A DNA stretch of 64,000 bases. Source: Streptomyces filipinensis (GTDB lineage: Bacteria > Actinomycetota > Actinomycetes > Streptomycetales > Streptomycetaceae). Position 1 is the stretch's first letter. Every line of letters starts with the position of its first letter. Of the stretch, positions 49,865-58,600 are shown in pieces. The notes below the pieces were generated by a model. It worked only from the letters and a program-made list of their open reading frames with translations. It was not told where the DNA came from and searched no databases. The stretch lies in the NCBI RefSeq assembly GCF_014649495.1, contig NZ_BMTD01000032.1, forward strand, positions 1-64,000. The letters are read 5' to 3'. Position numbers and translations under genes: made by a program.

Positions 49865-52800
49865 TCACTTCCCTTCGTACGGGGGCAGGCGGAAGCCGAA
49901 CAGGGGCGCGTAGTCCCCGAGCCGCTCGCGGACCTCGTCGGCGGTCAGGTCCGTCTCCTCGGACGCCAGGAGCACCTGGTCCTCGGTGAGGTCACCGGAC
50001 AGTGCCGGTTCCCGGCCGGTGAGCCGGGCGGTGAGGATGACGACGTCCCGCCAGTCGGGGGTGCGGGTGAGGACGGGCTCGGGGAAGGGGATGTCGAGCC
50101 CGACCGCCTCGAACTGCCGGAGCCGGCGGTACGCCTGCGGCAGCGCGAGGCCGAGCCGGCCGGCCGCGATGACCAGGGCGAGCGGGGTCAGGGTCCACGA
50201 CTCCTCCAGGTCCGGCTGCATGAGGGCGTACTCGGCGGTCACGTCGCGCTTCTGCGGCCGGTCCGGGGGCGCGAAACCGTCCGGCACCGGGACGGTGGGG
50301 GCGCCCAGGGACCGGTAGGCGTTCACCGTGGCGGCGGCGGTCGCGAGGTCGACCATCTCCCTGTCCGCCAGGAAGATCAGATCGGCCAGCCAGATGTGCC
50401 TGCGCCACTCACCCCGGTGGGACAGAGCGGTGAAGACCCAGGGACTCGGCCGCTGGCGGGCGGCCTCCTCCGGTACGTCGCACACCTCCAGGCCGTACAC
50501 GGCCAGGCGGCGGCGCAGTCGTTCGGCGAGGTCGCCGAGACGCGTGTTGGACGACGCCGCGAGGCCCATCAGATAGACGGGGTCGACCCGGTCTCTCCGC
50601 GTGACCGACGGGGACAGCACCCTCGACAGGGGACCGGAGTCGGTCACGGGCATCACCCACGTGTTCTCCATGATCTCCCGGGGCCGGCCCGGCTGGCTCG
50701 TGGACAGCCAGGCACGCGCCGCGTCGACCGCAGGACGCTCGACCAGTCCCGCGTCCACCAGGGTTTCGATCGCCGCGACGTTCTCCGCCAGCGAGGACGG
50801 TTCGTCCAGGTCGCCGAGTGCGCGCAGCACCGCCCAGGCGGACAGCGGGCGCGCCCCGGACGGACCGCCCTCGTTGTCGGCGGTCTGCTCGGGGGGAAGT
50901 GCCTCGCACCACGCGGGCGGGCGGAAATCCGCCAGGGATCCTGGATCCGGCACCTGGAAACCCAGTTCCCCGGCCCAGCCGCTGAGCCACCTCACGGAGT
51001 CCCCCACCGTCTCCGCACGGCGCGCGGCAAGCCGCACCAGGTGCCGCAGACCGATCGGGCCGGGGGCGAGAGGGTACCTGTCCCCGTCAAGATTTCTGCT
51101 GACCGCGGCGAACTGGGCACGGTCCAGGGAGTGCACGAGGTCCGGACCGGTGAGCCGGAAGCCGAGGGGTTCGAACCGGCGCACCACGGCCTCGATCTCG
51201 GCTGCGGGAACGCCGCTCTGCCGGGACCGCCAGGCGATGTCGAACGGCCGCATGAGCTGGGCGAACGGAGGCTCACCGTCGACCGCCAGGGGAGGGCTCG
51301 TGCTCGGCGGGCCTGCCTCGTCGTCCAGGAGAACGTGCCGTTCCCGGGCCCCCACGACATGGGAGCCGAGCGCCTGAAGGTCCATGGGCGCCTGGATCGA
51401 CGGTTCGAGACGGGACAGCCGCCCGCACGCTTCGACCAGTGCGCACAGACTCACCTGGCGCATGTCCGACACCCGCACCAACGCCGTCCGGAGACCGAGT
51501 TGGCCTTCGTAACCTCGCCGTTCCGCGTCCCGGTACGTCTCGTAGAGGTCGGCCGTCAAATGGTCCGGCACGACCTCGTCCAGCGCCCGCACGTCCGTCA
51601 TCTCCGGAACGGGCACGCCCGCGATGGCGTACCGGCGCAGCTGACGCACCGCCTCCCGCAGTGAGCTCCCGGAGTCCGCGGCGGCTCGCAGCGCGGCGCC
51701 CCAAGAGCCGTCCGGGTGGGTCCTGAACACGAGCGCGTCGAACGGCTGGATGGCGGGGAGGGACGCTCTCTTCTCCAAGGGACGCTCACTGCGGATGATT
51801 CCCAGAGCGCTCTCGCGCCAGGCCGTGAACAGGTCCGTCCGCCCCTTGCCCCGCCGCCTGCTCCCGTTGCGGACACCCTGGTCGACGGGGAAGCATCCGA
51901 CATCGCGCAGCGTGCGGTGGCCCTGGATCTGGGCCCGGCTCTTCCAGTCGAGACCCTCGGGAAGCGCCAGGGGCACATCGCTCTCCAGCAGATGGCCGAC
52001 GACCATCTGCCCGAGCAGTGGCTGGTTCTTCGTCAGCTCCCAGAGCCATTCCAGCGGGAAGGGACTCCAGGCCGAGCGGACCAGCTCGGGCACGACGTCC
52101 TGGAGGTCGTCCTGCAGACGCTCCTTGTCGTACCCGAGGATCCGGTTGCGGTCCACGCTCAGCTTCGGCCGGTGTCTGCCCCGCAGGTTCACCACATACC
52201 CGAACGGGCGGTCGACTTCCTCGACGAACAGCCCGTCGGCCAACAGCAGGCCGGCACCGTCCACCCACCAGATGTCCTCGGCGGCCTGGAAGTGGCGGGT
52301 GGGCAGCCTGGAGTCGCCGTACAGCTCACCCTGCCGCCAGACGACGGGCTCGCCCTCGAACTCGGTGGCGGTCACCTTCACCGGACTGCACCACAGGAAC
52401 CCGCGCAGCGCCTGGATGACGGACGGCTGGCGTCCGCTCTGCCCGTCGGGCTCGTCGTGGACGTACAGCCGGACCCTGGTGCCGCCCCCCTCCAGCTCCT
52501 TCTCCTCCCGGCTCAGGTGCATCAGCCCGGAGCCGGCGGTGACACTGGCCCGGTAGCCGCCGTCGGGAGCCGTCGCCCCGCCCGACATCCCCACCGGCCG
52601 GGTGATCACCTCGACCTCCTCGGCCAGCATGAAGTAGCTGAACACCCCGATGCCGAACCGGCTGTTCAGCTCGGTGGTGATGCCCTTGCGGCGCCACCGG
52701 CGCATCTCGCGCATCCGGGCCGAGGACTGCTCCGAGCGGCGGCCGGCCTGGGCGAAGAGATCGCGCAGCTCCTCGGCCGTCATACCGACGCCGTTGTCCT

Positions 52801-55033
52801 CGCACTGGATGTACATCCGGCCGGTGGCCTCGTCGACGCCCTGTGTGAACTCGATCTTCGAGCCGGCCAGCTGCACCTGTTCCGGCTCCGAGCCCGCCCA
52901 CCGGTCACAGTCGGCGTAGCGCCGGCGGGCCTGCCGGACCCGGCAGGCGTCGAGGGCGTTCTGGTACAGCTCCCGCACGGCCAGCATCCGGTCGCCGTAC
53001 AGCTGGGTGCCCATGATGAGCGGCTTGACCTCGTCCTCGGCCAGCTGGAAGCGGGGCGGCGGCTTGTCGAAGGCGCGGTTCTTCGGCAGCAGGCCGTCGG
53101 TCTTCACCACCTGCGGCAGGCCGAAGAGAAGGTCGCTCGGGCGCAGGGTGCCATGGGTACGGCGGGCCGCCTGGGACACCGCGGCGATCCGGACCGCGAG
53201 GCGGTCCAGGGCCGTGTACAGCGCCGCGCTGCCGCACTTGAAGACCAGCAGCCACCGGGTACCGGACGCCGCGGCCTCCGGGGACTCGGCGTCGCAGCTG
53301 ATACCGAACCCCTTGTTGGCCCTGATCTCGCCGACGATCCCCTGCGGCCGGATCTGCGTGGGCTCGCGGGGGCCGAGATGGTCGATGAGGACGCCGTCGA
53401 GCATCCGCGGGTCGATGGCGAGGAGCCCGGCGATGTGCAGGAGCGTGGCCAGCTCGCGCGGCCGCCAGGTCCACCGCTCCTCGCCGCACAGCTCCTCGGA
53501 CAGCCCCGTCACCCACTCGCTGCCGTCGGGTGCCGCCGCCTCGGCCGGTGTGCCCGTGCCGAGCTGGGAGACGACCTGGAGAACCGCACGGCGCAGCGTG
53601 GCCCTGTCGTCATGGCCGAGCTGCTCACCGGTGGCGCTCTCCGCCGCCCGCACCAGGAGGTCCACCGCGCTGCGCAGGCTGTCGAGCTGCGCGTCCTCGC
53701 CGCTCTCCCAGAGCAGGTCCCAGTCGGCGAGGAACCGGTGCCGCAGCCAGTACTCGGCGCCGCGCGCGTCCTCGGCCCGGTCGCGGCGCAGGAGCGTCTC
53801 GCGCCAGGACTCGGCCTGCCGGTGGGCGCGTCGCACGTCGCCCATGTCCCGGTCGAGCTGGGCTTCGAAGCAGCCCGCGGGCAGGTCCCGGGCGTCGGCC
53901 GTGTCCTCCGGGCCGCCGTCCCCGATGACGTTGCGCAACGCCGCCAGGCCGCAGGCCAGCGCGGCCTCACGGAGGAACGGGGCGCCCAGCAGGACCACGG
54001 TCTCCACCGGGCCGAGCCGTGCGTCGCTCGCGACGACCAGGTGGCCCAGCCGGTTGATCAGCCGCTCCGGGAAGAGGTCGTCGTCCCACGGGTCCGTGCC
54101 GGCACGCCGTGACTCACGTACGCGCAGCACCTTGGTCACGACGTCCGCCAGCTGTTCCTTGGCCTTGGCCTGCTCGGCCTCGGAGGCCTCGGTCAGTCCC
54201 CACAGGGCCGAGGAGAGGACGGCCTGCGTCCACGGGCCGGCGAACGGCATGGCCTCGCACAGCGGGACGGCCGCGTGCGCTCCGCCGGACTGGTCCTTGC
54301 CCAGCCAGAGGACGTCGACCGCCGGCGGCTTGAGGTACGAGTAGCGCCGCGCGATGTCCGGCACCCGGTCCTGGACGGCCCGGATGACGTCGCCCACCGT
54401 GCGGGCCGGGGCCTCCCGGGCCACGGCCTGGGTGAGGGCCCTGGCCATGAAGCTGCCGCCCTGGTCGTGCCCCAGGGCCGTCTCACCGGGTGCGCAGGCG
54501 CTCAGGATCACGACGTTGTCCCGGGCGCGGCTGAACGTCAGCTTCTCCAGACCCGCGGGAACCTCCCCGCCGTCGCCGCGGCAGGCGTCGAGGCAGAGCA
54601 TCACCGTGGCGTCGGAGGTCAGCGACTGCAGCAGTTCGTCGGGCACCACCTCGATGAGGCCGTGCGTGTCCAGCACGTGTTCCCCGCCGGGCCGCCGCCT
54701 CGCCCAGATGTCACCGGGGACCAGGTAGTCGGTCTCCCCGAACCGCACCCCGTGTCCCGAGAAGTAGACCAGACCGACGTCCCCGTCCTCGCAGGAGGCG
54801 AGGAACTCGTCGAGCTGCCCGCGGATGTTCCGCTGGGTGATCGTCTCCTCGTCGTCCAGCACCGTCACGTCCTCCGCCGCGTACCCGGAGCGCAGCAGGG
54901 CGTCGCGCAGGTTCGCGACGTCGGTGACGGTGAACGGCAGGCTGGGGTAGGCGTCCCGGAGTTCGGGAACCTTCTCCAGGTCCGGATGCGCCGGCACCGC
55001 TATCAGAAGAGCCCTCCGGCGCCCAGACCTCAT
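49865..55033 (-). CDS. Giant caspase / Hsp90-type ATPase / winged-helix-repeat protein
   Basis: About 1722 residues from ATG at 55033 (GGGGGGA upstream); a GTG at 55051 is the alternative. Domains: C14 caspase-like protease (1 to about 240) with His in FSGHG (about 94) and Cys in LDACRGDGG (about 151), so likely active; a helical region (about 260-650); a GHKL ATPase of Hsp90 type (about 670-900) with LYQNALDACR, EDNGVGM and SRFGIGVFSYFML; then many short winged-helix-like units to the C-terminus (for example EAVVRRFEPLGFRLTGPDLV). Comparative studies of NTP-dependent conflict systems describe Hsp90-type ATPases joined to such repeats and caspase effectors. Here all sit on one chain at the head of a coupled three-gene operon. 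Confidence 0.85.
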   Translation of the reverse strand: MRSGRRRALLIAVPAHPDLEKVPELRDAYPSLPFTVTDVANLRDALLRSGYAAEDVTVLDDEETITQRNIRGQLDEFLASCEDGDVGLVYFSGHGVRFGETDYLVPGDIWARRRPGGEHVLDTHGLIEVVPDELLQSLTSDATVMLCLDACRGDGGEVPAGLEKLTFSRARDNVVILSACAPGETALGHDQGGSFMARALTQAVAREAPARTVGDVIRAVQDRVPDIARRYSYLKPPAVDVLWLGKDQSGGAHAAVPLCEAMPFAGPWTQAVLSSALWGLTEASEAEQAKAKEQLADVVTKVLRVRESRRAGTDPWDDDLFPERLINRLGHLVVASDARLGPVETVVLLGAPFLREAALACGLAALRNVIGDGGPEDTADARDLPAGCFEAQLDRDMGDVRRAHRQAESWRETLLRRDRAEDARGAEYWLRHRFLADWDLLWESGEDAQLDSLRSAVDLLVRAAESATGEQLGHDDRATLRRAVLQVVSQLGTGTPAEAAAPDGSEWVTGLSEELCGEERWTWRPRELATLLHIAGLLAIDPRMLDGVLIDHLGPREPTQIRPQGIVGEIRANKGFGISCDAESPEAAASGTRWLLVFKCGSAALYTALDRLAVRIAAVSQAARRTHGTLRPSDLLFGLPQVVKTDGLLPKNRAFDKPPPRFQLAEDEVKPLIMGTQLYGDRMLAVRELYQNALDACRVRQARRRYADCDRWAGSEPEQVQLAGSKIEFTQGVDEATGRMYIQCEDNGVGMTAEELRDLFAQAGRRSEQSSARMREMRRWRRKGITTELNSRFGIGVFSYFMLAEEVEVITRPVGMSGGATAPDGGYRASVTAGSGLMHLSREEKELEGGGTRVRLYVHDEPDGQSGRQPSVIQALRGFLWCSPVKVTATEFEGEPVVWRQGELYGDSRLPTRHFQAAEDIWWVDGAGLLLADGLFVEEVDRPFGYVVNLRGRHRPKLSVDRNRILGYDKERLQDDLQDVVPELVRSAWSPFPLEWLWELTKNQPLLGQMVVGHLLESDVPLALPEGLDWKSRAQIQGHRTLRDVGCFPVDQGVRNGSRRRGKGRTDLFTAWRESALGIIRSERPLEKRASLPAIQPFDALVFRTHPDGSWGAALRAAADSGSSLREAVRQLRRYAIAGVPVPEMTDVRALDEVVPDHLTADLYETYRDAERRGYEGQLGLRTALVRVSDMRQVSLCALVEACGRLSRLEPSIQAPMDLQALGSHVVGARERHVLLDDEAGPPSTSPPLAVDGEPPFAQLMRPFDIAWRSRQSGVPAAEIEAVVRRFEPLGFRLTGPDLVHSLDRAQFAAVSRNLDGDRYPLAPGPIGLRHLVRLAARRAETVGDSVRWLSGWAGELGFQVPDPGSLADFRPPAWCEALPPEQTADNEGGPSGARPLSAWAVLRALGDLDEPSSLAENVAAIETLVDAGLVERPAVDAARAWLSTSQPGRPREIMENTWVMPVTDSGPLSRVLSPSVTRRDRVDPVYLMGLAASSNTRLGDLAERLRRRLAVYGLEVCDVPEEAARQRPSPWVFTALSHRGEWRRHIWLADLIFLADREMVDLATAAATVNAYRSLGAPTVPVPDGFAPPDRPQKRDVTAEYALMQPDLEESWTLTPLALVIAAGRLGLALPQAYRRLRQFEAVGLDIPFPEPVLTRTPDWRDVVILTARLTGREPALSGDLTEDQVLLASEETDLTADEVRERLGDYAPLFGFRLPPYEGK

Positions 55034-55063
55034 CGTGCTCAATCCCCCCACGAACCAGCCGAG

Positions 55064-55092
55064 TTCGCGAACCGCGAACCGCGATTATCGCA
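55064..55092. repeat. Short tandem/palindromic repeats in the caspase-Hsp90 promoter region
   Basis: TTCGCGAACCGCGAACCGCG followed by ATTATCGC holds two GCGAACC repeats and overlapping palindromes (TTCGCGAA). It lies about 30 bases upstream of the caspase-Hsp90 start codon, in the gap with the divergent 55163 gene, and could be an operator for either. Confidence 0.45.
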
Positions 55093-55162
55093 GACGGCGG
55101 CCCGGTACGAGTGAGTACGACAACGGATGTGGCCCGGCCCGGCGAACGGTCAGGATGCCGGT

Positions 55163-55558
55163 GTGAACCCTTCTTCCGAGGACTCCCCCGCCGAGGTGCC
55201 CGCCGCGCGCCCGGCCGACCGCGGCCCGGTCGTCGCGCTGCTGGTGGCGACCGCCCTCCTGCTGCTGCCGCTGCTGTACGGGTGGTACCGCTTCAGCGCG
55301 GACACGCTCGGCTGTCTCGGCCGGCCGGCCGGCTGCCGGGGGCAGCGCGCGCCTGTGATGTCGGCGGTCGACTGGGGGCTGCTGCTCGTCGCCGGGCCGG
55401 CCGCCGGTGCCGCGGTGCTCGCCGTCGGCGGTGCGATACTGCGGCGCCGGGCCGCGGTGTGGGCGGCGGCCGGTGCGTTCCTCGGCACGCTGGTGATGTG
55501 GGTCGTCGCGGTCCACGCGCTGGGCGAAGGGCTGCAGCACTCGAACATCGACTTCTGA
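55163..55558 (+). CDS. Small three-pass membrane protein
   Basis: 131 residues from GTG at 55163. Hydrophobic helices at about 22-42, 70-95 and 102-125. One Cys pair between helices 1 and 2 (LGCLGRPAGCRG). No family recognised. It lies between the divergent caspase-Hsp90 operon and the convergent micropeptide/ATPase gene group, and could belong functionally to either. Confidence 0.65.
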   Translation: MNPSSEDSPAEVPAARPADRGPVVALLVATALLLLPLLYGWYRFSADTLGCLGRPAGCRGQRAPVMSAVDWGLLLVAGPAAGAAVLAVGGAILRRRAAVWAAAGAFLGTLVMWVVAVHALGEGLQHSNIDF

Positions 55559-55573
55559 ACGCCGTCCCGGCTG

Positions 55574-55681
55574 TCACCTCCGGTAGCGGCGCGCCGCGCG
55601 CCGGTCCCGGCGGACCAGTACCGCCGTGCTCAGGACGACGAACGCCAGCGCGGCCGTCAGCGGCGCCAGGAAGCCGAGCAT
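55574..55681 (-). CDS. 35-residue membrane peptide coupled to the ATPase
   Basis: The ATG (55679-55681) overlaps the TGA of the 1626-residue ATPase gene as ATGA. The peptide is one hydrophobic helix (FLAPLTAALAFVVLSTAVLV) followed by an Arg-rich tail. The stop-start overlap, codon use and clear membrane-plus-basic design argue that it is made. It may anchor or regulate the ATPase/flotillin complex. This gene is easily missed because of its size. Confidence 0.65.
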   Translation of the reverse strand: MLGFLAPLTAALAFVVLSTAVLVRRDRRAARRYRR

Positions 55682-58600
55682 CACCGCTCCCCCCTCCCGG
55701 TGTCCGTCCGCGCCCGGACGATCGCGCTCTCCACGGCCGCCACCCGGTCGGCGAGCAGGCCGAGGGCCGCGACCGCGCGGGTCAGCGGGTCGTCCTCGGG
55801 ACCGCCGAGGGTGCGGGCGCGTACGTGGGCGCTCTTCACCTCGGCCCAGCGGGCGGCCTGTCCGGCGTCGAGCGTGCCGCGCAGTTCGGCCAGCTTCAGC
55901 AGGTTGGCCTCGGCGCCCGTGGTGAGGGTCTGGGCCTCGGCGGTGTAGTGGTCGTCGACGACGGCCTCGCGTTCGGCGTCGTTCATGACCGGGCGCAGCC
56001 GCTGGGTGATCGTGTTCATGTCGCGGTAGGAGCCCTGGAGGCGGAAGGGGGGTTCCGTACGGGTCCCCGCCGAGCGGGCGGCGGAGGCGATGTAGGTCTT
56101 GTTGACCTTCAGCAGCGTCTCGCGGACCGCCAGCGCATGGCGCAACACCGCCAGTACGCCGTCCAGTTCGGCCGCCGGCAGGGGCCGCGACAGCCGGTCG
56201 GCGCGGGCCGTGGGGTCGGCCGCGGCCAGCCGGACCAGCACGTCCAGGTCGGCGTGGTCGCGGGCGGCGAGCGGGGCGAGCACCGGGTTGGCGGTCAGGG
56301 CGTTCTCGACGAAGCTGAGCGCGAAGACGTCCTCCTTGCCGGTGAGGACGTCGCCGAGGTTCCACACGTCGGCGCGGTTGGCGAGCATGTCGGGGATGCG
56401 GAAGCGTTCACCGGACTCGGTGTAGGGGTTGCCGGACATGCAGACCGCGAAGCGTTTGCCCCGCAGGTCGTAGGTGCGCGGGGTGCCGTCCCACACGCCG
56501 TCCACGCGCCGGGTGGCGTCGCACAGCGGGATGAACTTCTGCAGCAGCTCGGGCGAGGTGTGCTGGATGTCGTCCAGGTACAGCAGGGTGTTGTTCCCGG
56601 CCGCCAGCGCGAAGTTGATCTTCTCTATCTCGCGGCGGGCGGTGGCGTCCGGGGCGTCCGCCGGGTCCAGCGAGGTGACCGTGTGGCCGAGCGCCGGGCC
56701 GCTGACCTTGACCAGCATCAGCCCGAGCCGGTCGGCGACGTACTCCATGAGGGTCGTCTTGCCGTAGCCGGGCGGGGAGATGAGCAGGAGCAGACCGCCG
56801 GTGTCGGTGCGCTTCGTCTCGCCGGTGGTGCCCAGCTGGCGGGCCAGGCTGTCGCCGATCAGGGGGAGGTACACCTCGTCGACCAGGCGGTTGCGGACGA
56901 ACGCCGACATCACCCGGGGCCGGTGGTCGTCCAGGCGCAGCCGGTCGCGTTCGGCCGTCACCAGGGCGCTGCGGCGGCGCTGGTAGGCGCGGAAGGCGGG
57001 GACGTCCTCGGCCGCGAAGCGGGCCGTGCGGGCGAGGAACTCGTCGACGCGCAGCGGCAGCCGGCCCTCGCGCACGCGCGGGTGCGTGCCCAGCAGGCCC
57101 TCCGCCTCCGCGGTGAGGGGGGCGTCGCCGTCGTAGCGGGGCAGGCCGGGGCACAGTTCGGCGGCGACCGCCTCGGCCAGTTCGCCCGGCCCGGCCTCGG
57201 TGCCGGTGGCGGCGGCGTACGCGCCGAGCCAGGCGTGCACCACCTGCCGGCGCGCGGCGAGGCCGGTCAGCCCCGCCAGCTCGCTGCCGTAACTCCCGCC
57301 CGTGTGCCGGAACTTATCCAGCAGCGCGCGGGCCGTGGCCCCGAGGACGAAGCCCTCCGGGCCGCCGGTCAGCTCCTCGAAGAGGTAAGCGGCGGCCGGC
57401 CCGCCCGCCGCCCGCGCGTCCCAGTCCTCGATCGCCCCGGCCAGCTCCCGCTCCAGCTCCCCGATGGCCGGTACGGCACCGAAGGCGTCCCGGGCCCGGG
57501 CCAGCGACACCGCTCGCCGGGCCCACGCGGTGCGGTCCTCGTCGGTGGTGCCGTGCGCCCAGAACAGCTGGGCGGCGGCGCGGGCGGCGGGCTCGTGACG
57601 CAGGGTGCCGGCGCCCTCGTACAGGGGCAGCAGGGCACGGAGCACGAGCGTCGCGTCATGGTCGTGGACCCCGCGCTCGTAGCCCTCGTCGTACCACTCC
57701 TGCGCCGCCCGGCGCACCAGGTCCGGCAGGTCGTCGGCGGCGGCGAGCGCGGCGGGGCCGTGCTCGGCGAGCAGCCGGGCGGCCAGGTGCTCGGCGCGGT
57801 ACACCTGCGGTGACTCCGAGGGCAGCGGGCGGCCCCAGTAGGGGCGGTACGCGGCGAAATCGGGGTCGGTGACCGGGGCGCGGTAGTCGGTGCCGGTCAC
57901 GGCGAAGGCGACACCGTCGCCGTGCGGGACGAGGGTGAGGTCGAGCGGCTGGGTGTTGACGGCGAAGCGGTGGCCGCCGAGCAGCAGCGTGCGGCCGTCC
58001 TCGGCGTACAGGTCGGCGCGGTCGCGCAGGGCGCGGGCAGCCTCCTGGCGGGCCGACTTCAGACGGCCGTCGAGTTCCTCGGCGCGCACGCTGTCGCCGA
58101 GGGCACGCAGCTCGTCGGCGGTGCGGCGGACCTTGGCGACCAGCGGGTCGGAGGCGAAGTAGGTGGTGACCGCGTCCGTGTCGGCGAGCGTGGCCGCGCG
58201 CCGCCCGACGGTGTCCAGCATCCGGCCGGCGGAGACGGCGAGCTGTTCGGCGCGGCGGGCGCGGGCGTCGGCCAGGGACTGCTTGCGGGCGGCGAACGCC
58301 TCGTAGATCTCCGTGCGCCGGCCGGCGAGTTCGCCGAGGAAGTCGTCGAACTCGGCGAACCTGCCGTCCAGGTCCTCCACCCGGGTGAGGACGGCGGTGA
58401 GCTGGTCGTCGCACTCCTCGGGCGTTCCGGAAGCGGTGAGCGCGGCGGTGACGGCCTGGGCGAGCAGCGCGGTCTCGGCGGCGAACTCGGCCCGCCCCTC
58501 ACGGTCCTGCAGGGTACGGCGACGGCCGTCCAGGGTGGCGCGGGCCCGGTTGACCCCGCCCAGCACCTCGGCGATCCGCTCCAGGACGGCCGTACGGACG

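Noticed and set aside
51716..54112. Plus-strand frame opposite the caspase-Hsp90 gene
   Set aside because: Antisense shadow with no recognisable domain or ribosome site.
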